Below, piece by piece: positions 14,239 through 20,683 of a stretch of 28,027 nt of DNA. Numbering within the stretch: the first letter of the stretch is position 1; every line of letters begins with the position of its first letter. The notes below the pieces were generated by a model, which ran no database searches, was not told the origin of the DNA, and worked only from the letters and a program-made list of their open reading frames with translations. The position numbers were made by a program, and so were the translations under genes. This DNA comes from DASQHY01 sp035602605 (GTDB lineage: Bacteria; Acidobacteriota; Terriglobia; Acidiferrales; UBA7541), in contig DATNLZ010000113.1 in assembly GCA_035602605.1 (NCBI GenBank), positions 1 to 28,027 of the forward strand. Direction: 5' to 3'.

Positions 14239-14253
14239 GTTCGCTAAGCGAAC
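14239..14253. promoter_or_regulatory. Palindrome GTTCGCTAAGCGAAC
   Basis: A perfect inverted repeat (GTTCGCT-A-AGCGAAC) that differs from 1539-1553 only in the central base. A further TGTTCGC follows at 14254-14260. A candidate operator shared across the island. Confidence 0.4.
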
Positions 14254-14392
14254 TGTTCGCAATAAATCCGGACGGCACTTACCACGTTTATGCGGGAGAA
14301 GTTCCTTGGATGCACGGTCGAGAGCCTCAATCCCCTCGATTTCGGGAGCCTCGCGCGGTGCACGTCAAAGGTGAGCCACGGTGTACCCTGGC

Positions 14393-14423
14393 GCGCGCCC
14401 GGAGATGTGCGGAAACCCCACGG
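14393..14423. repeat. 31-bp dispersed repeat, copy 2
   Basis: 28 of 31 bases match 8415-8445. This copy ends 27 bp before the TTGACA of the repeat-RNA promoter. In frame it reads GARPEMCGNPT, like RARPDMGGNLT at copy 1. Confidence 0.5.
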
Positions 14424-14450
14424 GTGCTGCCTCCGCCGCCCGGAATTCTC

Positions 14451-14479
14451 TTGACACTTGCCCCTAGCGGGCGTACGCT
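14451..14479 (+). promoter_or_regulatory. Sigma70 promoter of the pentanucleotide-repeat RNA
   Basis: A perfect TTGACA (14451-14456), a 17-bp spacer and TACGCT (14474-14479). The predicted transcription start near 14486 coincides with the first repeat unit at 14487. Confidence 0.65.
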
Positions 14480-14485
14480 CCGAAG

Positions 14486-14626
14486 CTAGCTCAGCAACGC
14501 ATAGCGCAGCTAAGCTAAGCAAAGCGAAGCTAAGCAAAGCAAAGCGCAGCCAAGCAGAGCATAGCGAAGCAAATCAAAGCGAACGTATTTCGGGGCAACT
14601 CTTCATCGGAGTTGCCCTTTTGTTTT
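14486..14626 (+). ncRNA. Putative non-coding RNA made of twenty 5-nt NAGCN units
   Basis: From 14487 to 14586 the plus strand is exactly twenty consecutive 5-nt units: TAGCT CAGCA ACGCA TAGCG, then mostly AAGCA, AAGCG and AAGCT, with two decayed units near the end (AATCA, AACGT). The array is directly preceded by a sigma70 promoter and directly followed by a Rho-independent terminator, giving a transcript of about 140 nt. There is no ATG within the array, so it is not a gene in the plus direction. The regular NAG triplets with 2-nt spacers recall the spaced (G/U)AG triplets bound by the ring protein TRAP. No homologous RNA family is recognised. Confidence 0.6.
14593..14626 (+). terminator. 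Rho-independent terminator of the repeat RNA
   Basis: GGGCAACTC (14593-14601), loop TTCATCG, GAGTTGCCC (14609-14617), then TTTTGTTTT. A 9-bp perfect stem followed by a U-tract; strong. Confidence 0.9.
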
Positions 14627-14815
14627 AGGCCGCGCGGCTCGATAAACCCGGCAAACCGCTCTCGCCCTTGTTGTCCCTGCCGAACACGAAAGCGCGCGAT
14701 TCGACGCCGGCAGATCGTAGCCGACAAACACTTTCTGCATTTCATGGAGCCGATCTGCGAGATTTCGGGCATCACGTGCGAGGGCGCGATAGGATTCCCT
14801 GCGAGGTGCCGTGAA

Positions 14816-15448
14816 ATGCGCGTCTACAAGTTCCTTACGAGCGAGTTTGCCATGAAAGACATTTGGCAGCGCAGGATTAAGATTTCAGAGATTAGCGATC
14901 TAAACGATCCATTTGAGTTAATTCCGTGCGACTTGTCAGATCCTCGCCACCTCTATGCAGTGTTAGCCATGCGGGACGAGATGACTCGGAATCGTGGCCT
15001 CCTGTGTTTCTCGCGTGTCTGGACCAATCCGTTGCTGTGGGCGCACTACGCCGACATGCATCGCGGAATATGCCTAGGTTTCGACCTGAACTTCGCGGAC
15101 AAGATGGCACGCCCTGTCGATTACGTCGAAGAGCGTTTACCTTGGCAGGAGCCGCCAACAGAAGAGTTCACGCTCAAGCTGCTGTGGGCGAAGTTCGCTG
15201 GTTGGAAGTACGAAGAAGAGGTTCGTGCCTTCGTGACGCGTGAGGAAGAAGAAAATAGGCGATACTTCATCCACTTCGATGAGAAGCTGAAGCTGCGTGA
15301 GATCATCGTCGGGCATAGATGCTGCGTCGAGCGTGGCGAAATCTCTGCTGCAATGGCGTCCTATCCCGAGCCGGTTCCTATCATCAAAGCCCGAATCTCG
15401 CGCACTTCGTTCAATGTCGAAGAGCATCCTTATGGGTTCATGAACTAG
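14816..15448 (+). CDS. DUF2971-type protein
   Basis: 210 aa from ATG 14816 (MRVYKFLTSEFAMKDIWQRR). A longer open frame upstream to 14612 overlaps the terminator tail and is not used. The sequence follows DUF2971: an opening 'lYKy' strand, IKISEISDLNDPFELIPC (the 'l-fs-p-xfNDPFe' block), GLLCFSRVWTNPLLWAHYAD ('CFSe-~NplmWaHYa--H-GiclgF') and a C-terminal strand with KLREIIVGHRC. The family is widespread in accessory DNA and has been linked to phage-abortive systems, but its activity is unknown. It stands alone downstream of the repeat RNA. Confidence 0.8.
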   Translation: MRVYKFLTSEFAMKDIWQRRIKISEISDLNDPFELIPCDLSDPRHLYAVLAMRDEMTRNRGLLCFSRVWTNPLLWAHYADMHRGICLGFDLNFADKMARPVDYVEERLPWQEPPTEEFTLKLLWAKFAGWKYEEEVRAFVTREEEENRRYFIHFDEKLKLREIIVGHRCCVERGEISAAMASYPEPVPIIKARISRTSFNVEEHPYGFMN

Positions 15449-15619
15449 GAATTACGCGCGCCATGATGCGGTTGCGATCCCGACAGAACTAGGACGAAAA
15501 CCACGAAAGCGACCGCTTCGATATAATGCTGGTCGCGGAAACCTATCTACGCGATGGTGAAGTTCAGTAGGATCCGGTAGGGTCTCGCCAGCGACTGGCT
15601 GCGAAGCGAAGCATCGATA

Positions 15620-16837
15620 ATGACGAAGCCGTTGGAAATAACGCGGAGGCTCCTCGGTTCATCGGCGATCGTCTACAAAGAACCAGGAGCAAGAGACATC
15701 GGAGTAGAGTTGGATGTCGAGGGCTTCATCCGTCGCCTACTCCTTTTCGACTCTTATATTCTGTATTCGGTTCGGCTCAAGGAGATTGGGGAACTCGTGC
15801 GACACTTTGGCTATGAAGGCACGTTGATGCTGCTTTCCAGCGGTGCTCTTGAAATCCGGTGCGAGTGCGCGCAGTTTGTCGAAGGCCAATTCTCAACCCC
15901 AGCCTGCCCGCCGCTGACGTTTCAATTTCATGTCATAGATGCGCACGACCGCAATCAGTATCTGATTGACAATCTTAGCGAGGTGAGCCGCGCTCCGGCA
16001 CTTAATTCTCGTCAATTAATGGAACTGCAAGCTGCGGTAACCAGAGCGGTGCGGCAACCAGACTACCGCGAAATGTTCAGTTCAACAGTGGCACCCGCTT
16101 TCGAGAATGATATCCTTCACAACACCCCACTGATTAAGGCGGCGGTTCGCTTCGTACTCGCCAAGGCGAAGGGCATTACCATCGTCGATGATTTTGTGCT
16201 GCGCTTTCACAAGGTGGCTGATGACCGATACGAAACTGAAACCGATTTGCTGCAAAAACTGACCTTCGGCATTGAAGACACACACAACCTCCTCAAAGCC
16301 GCTGTCCTCGGAATAAGCGGCGTCGATCAGCGGCTCGGCGAGATGAAGGCGCACACTGCTTTGTCGGGATTCACCGATGAAGAGCTGCCGCTCTTTCGCA
16401 GCAAACTCGACTCGCTAGCGGAGGCCGATAGCTCACAAGGGTCGGAGCGGCGGTTCCGCAGAGTGGTCGCAGTCGCTGGATTACCGGAGATTTCTGGTGG
16501 TTCCCGGATTAACATTGAGAAAGTTCTGAAAATTCGCAGTCAGCCTGAGGCACTTGAGTTTAGGGCATGGTCGGCAGACATCGACAGGCTCAGCGACTCG
16601 GAGATTCAGGAGCGAATATCCAGTTTTAATGTGAAATTGGGTCTGGCAGCACAGACAGGGACTGGCAAGGTGCTACGGTTCTTAATGACAACAGTTGCTG
16701 GTATCGTGCCTCCCTTGGGTATTGCCTTGAGCGCGCTCGATCAGTTTGCGTGGGACAAGTTCGCTCGCAGATCAGGAATTGCCGGGTTTATTCACGAATT
16801 GTATCCATCGATCTTTGCGGCCCCGCAAGCCCGGTGA
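15620..16837 (+). CDS. Large protein of unknown function
   Basis: 405 aa with an ATG start and no strong ribosome binding site; a TATAAT at 15522-15527 lies 93 bp upstream, without a convincing -35. It opens with two strand-rich blocks (LLGSSAIVYKEPGARDIGVE; FIRRLLLFDSYILYSVRLKE), has a helical centre (200-300), and ends with a hydrophobic helix at about 352-375 (LMTTVAGIVPPLGIALSALD) before a short soluble tail. That late hydrophobic helix could sit in or touch the membrane. No catalytic motif seen. The position among DUF2971, PIN and HNH genes suggests accessory, perhaps defence, cargo; this is inference from context only. Confidence 0.6.
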   Translation: MTKPLEITRRLLGSSAIVYKEPGARDIGVELDVEGFIRRLLLFDSYILYSVRLKEIGELVRHFGYEGTLMLLSSGALEIRCECAQFVEGQFSTPACPPLTFQFHVIDAHDRNQYLIDNLSEVSRAPALNSRQLMELQAAVTRAVRQPDYREMFSSTVAPAFENDILHNTPLIKAAVRFVLAKAKGITIVDDFVLRFHKVADDRYETETDLLQKLTFGIEDTHNLLKAAVLGISGVDQRLGEMKAHTALSGFTDEELPLFRSKLDSLAEADSSQGSERRFRRVVAVAGLPEISGGSRINIEKVLKIRSQPEALEFRAWSADIDRLSDSEIQERISSFNVKLGLAAQTGTGKVLRFLMTTVAGIVPPLGIALSALDQFAWDKFARRSGIAGFIHELYPSIFAAPQAR

Positions 16838-17057
16838 AGCATGACCAGACTTAGTAGTCCGATATCGTTCGAGACGACCTTCGGAACGTATGTGGTCGTT
16901 ACGTTCGTGTGCGGTATCTTCAGCGAACCTGGTGGCGGCACCTATCCCGCATCCGAAAGAGCAAGCACGTTGTCCTGCCCCTGATGTTTTACATTATCGC
17001 CGGAACAGCCATCAGTGGACCGCAAAACATGACACGCTTAACGCCGGATCGGTCCGG

Positions 17058-17798
17058 TTAGCTTGGTGGTCTCAGGAAGGGCCGACCAGAATCAAACGTC
17101 CAGATGTACTTGAATTCTGCCGCCATTTCTCCGCTGTCAATGTCCACGAACATAATGGACATTGGAAGGTTAGATGGGATTGGTGCCACGTTTGACCAAT
17201 CCATTCGAGATGGTTCATTCGGCGTGAAGTATTGATCTCGTTGGTTCAGCAGGAAGTACCACGGCTCTAACGGAGAACCGCTACCAACAGCAAGAACAAC
17301 GCTCTTCCGTGCTGCTGGTTCCAGTCGAACCACATTTATATATTCTTCAAGCCAAGGCAGTGGTGTATAGTTCCGCGACTGAATAGTCAGAACCGCTTTC
17401 AGCTCGATCGCTTTGATGTTCGTTGTTGGTGTGGGAAGGTTTGTAACGTCTGCGATCAGACCCATAACTGATATCTCGTCATTGTCTACGGGCCGGTCCG
17501 TGGTCCAGATGTCACCTCTCAGATAAATCTTAGCCAGCCCGATCGACTCGATTCGGAGATTGGCTCGCGCGATAGGCCGCGCCGAGGCTTCTTGCTTCAG
17601 CAGCTCGGTGCGCTCGTGTAAATTAAAAACCGGAGAGACGGTGATGTTCGGTGATTGTGTTGTGCTGACAGAAACCGAAGGCGTCGGCGGCTGATGTTTC
17701 GGCCAGAATTTTTTAACAAACCAAATGATTGTGGCGATTACTGACACACCGATGCCCGAGAAAACCCACTGTTTATTCTCGACCAGCCAACTCCACAT
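17058..17798 (-). CDS. Membrane-anchored protein of unknown function
   Basis: 246 aa. It begins MWSWLVENKQWVFSGIGVSV, then a single transmembrane helix (about 12-28), a basic KKFWPKHQ stop-transfer and a Ser/Thr/Pro/Val-rich linker (PPTPSVSVSTTQSPNITVSP). The soluble domain is a beta-rich fold of about 180 residues (IRGD-like strands, TTNIKAIELKAVLTIQSRNY). The tryptophan-rich 'W-W-~W-f-GiG' start is common in small island-borne single-span proteins. Convergent with the 405-aa gene. No enzyme motif seen. Confidence 0.65.
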   Translation of the reverse strand: MWSWLVENKQWVFSGIGVSVIATIIWFVKKFWPKHQPPTPSVSVSTTQSPNITVSPVFNLHERTELLKQEASARPIARANLRIESIGLAKIYLRGDIWTTDRPVDNDEISVMGLIADVTNLPTPTTNIKAIELKAVLTIQSRNYTPLPWLEEYINVVRLEPAARKSVVLAVGSGSPLEPWYFLLNQRDQYFTPNEPSRMDWSNVAPIPSNLPMSIMFVDIDSGEMAAEFKYIWTFDSGRPFLRPPS

Positions 17799-17945
17799 CT
17801 CGGGATTGTACGTCAGCTTCGGCGCCGCCGTTATGCATTGAAATGACTACGAATCGTGCCGTAGTTTCTACTCCGCAAAACGCCGTAGGTTAGTATCAAG
17901 ACAAACAGTAAGTTAAGATTGCAGGGAATCTGAAGGGTAAGCGCC

Positions 17946-18170
17946 GTGGGAGAGCTAACACTGATGCCGTTCGCCAACTTGCCGGATAAACACCCCTCGC
18001 GTTGGCGTGAGAGCCTGACTGCCGAGAAGATGAAAGAGTGCGTTTGGCTTCGGCCAAAAGCCGTTGCTCAAGTCGAGTTTTTGGAGTGGACAGACGCGGA
18101 TCGTTCCGGCATTCGAAGTTCGTTGGATTGCGCGACGATAAAGACCCGCGCGGCGCCATCGCGTCATCAA
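17946..18170 (+). pseudogene. C-terminal fragment of an ATP-dependent DNA ligase (LigD/ligase-C type), frameshifted
   Basis: The first frame reads MPFANLPDKHPSRWRESLTA, then EKMKECVWLRPKAVAQVEFL and EWTDAD. The next frame continues RHSKFVGLRDDKDPRGAIAS. Joined, this is the OB-fold end of ATP-dependent DNA ligases ('LT-EKMKEC-W-KP--VAQVEFLEWT---HLRHS-FVGLRDDK-P'). The nucleotidyltransferase domain with the KxDG lysine is missing, so it cannot be an active ligase. A separate middle piece of such a ligase lies at 26557-26745 on the other strand. Confidence 0.75.
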
Positions 18171-18190
18171 AGAACAACCGTGAAGCAGAC

Positions 18191-18478
18191 CTATTTTTTC
18201 GCGGCTGCTGGCGGCGGGGGTGGCCCGGCGGTAGTCGTCACCGAGACAGGACCCGATCCAGCCGGGAAGAAGCCCGCAACCGCACTCAACGCCCCAGTGG
18301 TCCCGTTGATGGTGTACGCCGAAATGTTGTTTGCAGTGCTCGAAGGGCCGCACGGACTTCCGCAGTTTGCGACATAGACGAAGCCCGCAGTCTGCCCCCA
18401 CAGCGCCGTCCCTGCTCCTGCCAACGCTATCAACACGACGCAGTAAACCAGAGCCGCAGACTTGCTAAGGCGATTCAT
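18191..18478 (-). CDS. Truncated secreted beta-propeller-like protein
   Basis: 95 aa from minus-strand ATG 18478 (MNRLSKSAALVYCVVLIALA). A signal peptide is followed by one blade of a YVTN/lactonase-type propeller: FVYVANCGSPCGPSSTANN, ISAYTINGTTGALSAVAG and PAGSGPVSV. Full members have about seven blades, so this is an N-terminal remnant ending in a Pro/Ala tail (GPPPPPAAAKK). It might still be exported, but it is best read as a decayed gene. Confidence 0.6.
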   Translation of the reverse strand: MNRLSKSAALVYCVVLIALAGAGTALWGQTAGFVYVANCGSPCGPSSTANNISAYTINGTTGALSAVAGFFPAGSGPVSVTTTAGPPPPPAAAKK

Positions 18479-18635
18479 CACTCTCCTTGCTCGACGTGGC
18501 GTGTAAAATCTGAGTCTGTGCGAAGATTTCCGGGACGTATGGTGCGCCACACATACATCCGTTTTACTAAGCAGTCAAGAAGCATAGTGGATGCTACGGC
18601 AAACTTAATGCACTCGCCGCGATTAAGGAGATCGA

Positions 18636-18863
18636 ATGGCAGTCCAAACCTCAATCCTTCAAGCAGCGCAGGACGAATTAAAGCGTCACACTTGGGATAC
18701 GTTCGTTGAGGACCCGCCTTCGATTGCACAGGGTGGGCACGGCGTTGTTGTGCCCGGCTGCACCGTCTGCAAGAAACGGATCAATACCACCAGTCAGTTT
18801 GTCGAGCACTTGGCAAATGATGTCCTGCCGGGAATCATAGAGCGAGCAATCCAAGGTCAATAA
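18636..18863 (+). CDS. Small CxxC/H protein of unknown function
   Basis: 75 aa with AAGGAG 5 bp before the ATG. A central motif GCTVCKKRINTTSQFVEHLA has the spacing of a C2H2-like zinc finger (C-x2-C-x11-H), with a helix after it and a hydrophobic end (DVLPGIIERAIQ). It looks like a real, compact gene. A role in nucleic-acid or protein binding is guesswork. Confidence 0.55.
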   Translation: MAVQTSILQAAQDELKRHTWDTFVEDPPSIAQGGHGVVVPGCTVCKKRINTTSQFVEHLANDVLPGIIERAIQGQ

Positions 18864-18936
18864 TTCTTCACGTCACGTACACTTGCCTAAGGTTGGGGTT
18901 TGATTCTGGGAAGTTGACTGAGAAGAACGCCGCGAA

Positions 18937-19080
18937 GCTCACGCTTCATGCAGGCGCTTGGAATCGGAGCACCCTTCGTCGAATTGATTTCCGAGCGTGA
19001 GTCCGGGCAGAGGTCCAGTGCTGGATGGATTTTGAAGTCTAGCGGTTCGGGTGGGCTTATCGCCGCGATTCGCAAAGTGC
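18937..19080. repeat. 144-bp direct repeat, right copy
   Basis: 138 of 144 bases match 5669-5812, same orientation, no gaps. The two copies are 13.3 kb apart and bracket the cargo. Confidence 0.85.
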
Positions 19081-19189
19081 AGTACGTTCCTCAGTGCCGT
19101 AAGCATACGGAATTGACGACGGGAACTAATTCTTCAAACAGATTTTAGAACATTGGTTTTGTCTTGCAGGTTTTTTCTTATTCGTACAC

Positions 19190-19218
19190 TTGCGCGGTCT
19201 ATACGATAATAGTATGAT
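19190..19218 (+). promoter_or_regulatory. Promoter of the integration-module operon
   Basis: TTGCGC (19190-19195), 17 bp, TATGAT (19213-19218); leader of about 40 nt to the ATG at 19267. The downstream leader contains AGTACTTATCCATCTACGAG, whose inverted counterpart lies at 145-167. Confidence 0.6.
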
Positions 19219-19266
19219 ATCTGAGTACTTATCCATCTACGAGTAATGTTATAAGGGCTGGTGGTC

Positions 19267-19521
19267 ATGACAACTGCTGCCAGGGCAGTCGCGCAAAAAG
19301 GAATCATCAAAGCACTCCAATCCTTGCGGGCACAGAATATTCCATTTAAAGGCCCGGTCCAGAGCCGTAGAGGTCACCACGTCGTACTCATCGGAAATGT
19401 TCTTTTGCTGGAAGCCGAACTCATAGAACTGCTTGAGAAGGGCGAACTAAACAGCGATGGCATTCTGAAGATGGGAATTCGTAGCGGGCAAAAATGCAGT
19501 ATCGCTGTAAGAGGCTCGTGA
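19267..19521 (+). CDS. Small unknown protein opening the integration module
   Basis: 84 aa from ATG 19267 (MTTAARAVAQKGIIKALQSL). A GTG two codons earlier is an alternative, and AAGGG precedes both. The N-terminal helix is basic, and the middle (KGPVQSRRGHHVVLIGNVLL) reads as two strands around GHHVVLIGN. The C-terminal part is acidic, then a strand (LELLEKGEL). A near-identical gene starts at 125 on the minus strand. It is the first gene of a close-packed cluster (3 bp to the next start) leading to the integrase. The duplication in both arms suggests a regulatory or DNA-binding job, but there is no recognised domain. Confidence 0.7.
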   Translation: MTTAARAVAQKGIIKALQSLRAQNIPFKGPVQSRRGHHVVLIGNVLLLEAELIELLEKGELNSDGILKMGIRSGQKCSIAVRGS

Positions 19522-19524
19522 ATT

Positions 19525-19674
19525 GTGATCTGTATGAATCGAAACTGTCGTTATGCGTTTGATCTCCGAGAAGAAAGTGAACACGCCGCCAGTTCGAACA
19601 CGCCCCTTAGAGATTGTCCGAAATGTGGCCACCTCTTGTCCAGCTTCTGCCCATTCTGGGATTCCAGGATGTGA
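19525..19674 (+). CDS. Zinc-ribbon micro-protein
   Basis: 49 aa from GTG 19525, 3 bp after the previous stop. It has NCRYAFDLREESEHAASS, then DCPKCGHLLSSFCPFWD: a C-x4-C pair at the start and CPKC plus a further Cys, which looks like a rubredoxin-type zinc ribbon. No separate ribosome binding site is visible, so translation is probably coupled to the upstream gene. Function unknown. Confidence 0.5.
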   Translation: MICMNRNCRYAFDLREESEHAASSNTPLRDCPKCGHLLSSFCPFWDSRM

Positions 19675-19733
19675 CCCCGCAGAAAGAAACCCCCAAGCAG
19701 AATAATCCCCCGACGATGAAGTTGGGTGACGCC

Positions 19734-19750
19734 AGCGCGTTAACGACAAT
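19734..19750. repeat. 17-bp exact direct repeat, right copy
   Basis: AGCGCGTTAACGACAAT, identical to 5227-5243, 6 bp before the GTG of the HTH gene and 0.9 kb before the integrase. Confidence 0.55.
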
Positions 19751-19755
19751 CCAGC

Positions 19756-20022
19756 GTGATTTTTCTCTTTACTTCGCATGAGGGTGACGCTATATTAGAT
19801 AGAGGTCTATATACGAAATGGCATTTCTCAACTCGCGAAGCGGCTCAGAAGCTAGGGGTTGCAATTCTAACCCTTCAGCGGCACGTGTCGGCTAAAACGT
19901 TCGATGCTCCCCCATTACAGAAGGTCGGGGGCGTGACTGTCCGGCTCTGGACGGCCCGCGACATTGAGAAAGCCCGAAAGGTTCTCGCTGGCATCCGGCC
20001 AGGGAGGAAGAAGAAGGGGTAA
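19756..20022 (+). CDS. MerR/Xis-like HTH protein 3
   Basis: 88 aa from GTG 19756, the only start codon in frame. The DNA-binding unit is HFSTREAAQKLGVAILTLQR, then HVSAKTFDAPPLQKVGGVTV and RLWTARDIEKARKVLAG: an HTH plus wing plus the 'W---DIEkar' ending of MerR-type domains, with a basic tail GRKKKG. The first ~20 residues are poorly conserved-looking and cross an inverted repeat (ATAGA-GG-TCTAT, about 19799-19810), so the true start may differ. Next to the integrase, this is the best candidate for the element's excision or directionality factor. Confidence 0.65.
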   Translation: MIFLFTSHEGDAILDRGLYTKWHFSTREAAQKLGVAILTLQRHVSAKTFDAPPLQKVGGVTVRLWTARDIEKARKVLAGIRPGRKKKG

Positions 20023-20028
20023 AAAAGC

Positions 20029-20063
20029 GGGACGCGCCGGTGATCGAAACACCGACACGCCCC
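20029..20063 (+). other. Imperfect hairpin after the HTH gene
   Basis: GGGACGCGCCGGTG, loop ATCGAAA, CACCGACACGCCCC; about 11 of 14 positions pair. It lies 7 bp after the stop of the HTH gene and is not followed by a U-tract, so it is more likely an RNA-processing or regulatory hairpin than a terminator. A second small stem (CCGA/TCGG, 20067-20085) sits just before the next ribosome binding site. Confidence 0.4.
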
Positions 20064-20092
20064 TAACCGACTTTGCCTAAATCGGAGGCAAC

Positions 20093-20248
20093 GTGGCTTC
20101 TGCGATTCTAACTGAAGTAGCGCTACCAAAATCAAGTACGGTTCACACCTCAACTCAAGACAACATTTTTTGTTTTCCATTACGCGTTTCGACGCGCAGT
20201 CCCATAGCGCGTCGAGAGGGCGCACTTGCGCCTAAATCTAAAATCTAA
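20093..20248 (+). CDS. Small ORF ahead of the integrase
   Basis: 51 aa from GTG 20093, with a good GGAGG site 5-6 bp upstream. It starts MASAILTEVALPKSSTVHTS and ends EGALAPKSKI. No domain recognised. It is followed 12 bp later by the next gene, so it is part of the same operon. Confidence 0.45.
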   Translation: MASAILTEVALPKSSTVHTSTQDNIFCFPLRVSTRSPIARREGALAPKSKI

Positions 20249-20260
20249 CGGGAGGAAAGC

Positions 20261-20566
20261 ATGAAAGGAAGAAAAAGGTTGGTTCCAAGAACGATTCATG
20301 GCGCTCTCAAGGCGGGATACGACTGGGATTGCGATGAGCAAGAGTTCTCCGATGATATGCGGAGATTGTCGGGAAAACTGGTGCTTCTCTTGAAAAGGCC
20401 GGGCATAGGAAGGATTCTCGTGGACGGTGAAATGCGCACGATGCCCGAAAAAAAGGTTGTAGATACGTTGATGATTCCCTATACGGCCAAGGTTCAATTT
20501 GGCAAGCCGTACCGCGAACGCCCACGGAGAACTGCCAAGAAAGCTACAAACCGCGTCGTGGCGTAG
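20261..20566 (+). CDS. Small basic protein of unknown function
   Basis: 101 aa with GGGAGGAAAGC before the ATG. A basic N-terminus (MKGRKRLVPRTIHGALKAGY), an acidic centre (DWDCDEQEFSDDMRRL), a short beta-like stretch (VLLLKRPGIGRILVDGEMRT) and a basic C-terminus (YRERPRRTAKKATNRVVA). It sits between the HTH protein and the integrase, where recombination directionality factors and small regulators are often found. No family recognised. Confidence 0.6.
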   Translation: MKGRKRLVPRTIHGALKAGYDWDCDEQEFSDDMRRLSGKLVLLLKRPGIGRILVDGEMRTMPEKKVVDTLMIPYTAKVQFGKPYRERPRRTAKKATNRVVA

Positions 20567-20584
20567 TGGATTCGTTAATGAAGC

Positions 20585-20604
20585 GCGGCGGCGCGAACCG
20601 CCGC
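20585..20604 (+). other. GC-rich hairpin before the integrase
   Basis: GCGGCGG, loop CGCGAA, CCGCCGC: a perfect 7-bp stem 19 bp after the preceding stop. It is followed only by a weak pyrimidine run (GTTCTCTCG), so it may be a partial terminator or attenuator that lowers integrase expression. Confidence 0.45.
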
Positions 20605-20683
20605 TGCGCGTTCTCTCGACGATAGGCTCTGCCTGAAATTGAAATGTGAACACGCGAACTTCAAAAATAGGGAGACCTGCGAC

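Larger units (their letters stand above)
14020..14450. other. Gap without a recognisable gene
   Basis: Small open frames here (for example 14168-14374 and 14196-14489) have no ribosome binding site or recognisable features. The stretch holds the palindrome at 14239-14253 and the 31-bp repeat at 14393-14423, and leads into the promoter at 14451. Confidence 0.45.
18864..19266. other. Control and repeat region ahead of the integration module
   Basis: No gene. It contains the right copy of the 144-bp repeat (18937-19080), a T-rich stretch (19157-19183) and the promoter region of the 19267 gene, of which 19213-19252 is an inverted relative of 141-180. Confidence 0.5.

Noticed and set aside
14487..14586. 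Pentanucleotide array as a CRISPR or a coding microsatellite
   Set aside because: The unit is 5 nt with no spacers, and no start codon exists in the plus direction. Minus-strand frames through it are interrupted by a stop.
15522..15527. TATAAT as promoter of the 405-aa gene
   Set aside because: No -35 element at suitable distance, so it is mentioned only with the gene.
18038..18709. A 223-codon plus-strand frame
   Set aside because: Its first part is the second frame of the DNA ligase fragment and the rest is antisense to the secreted propeller remnant. Composition is Arg/Ser-rich, typical of a shadow frame.
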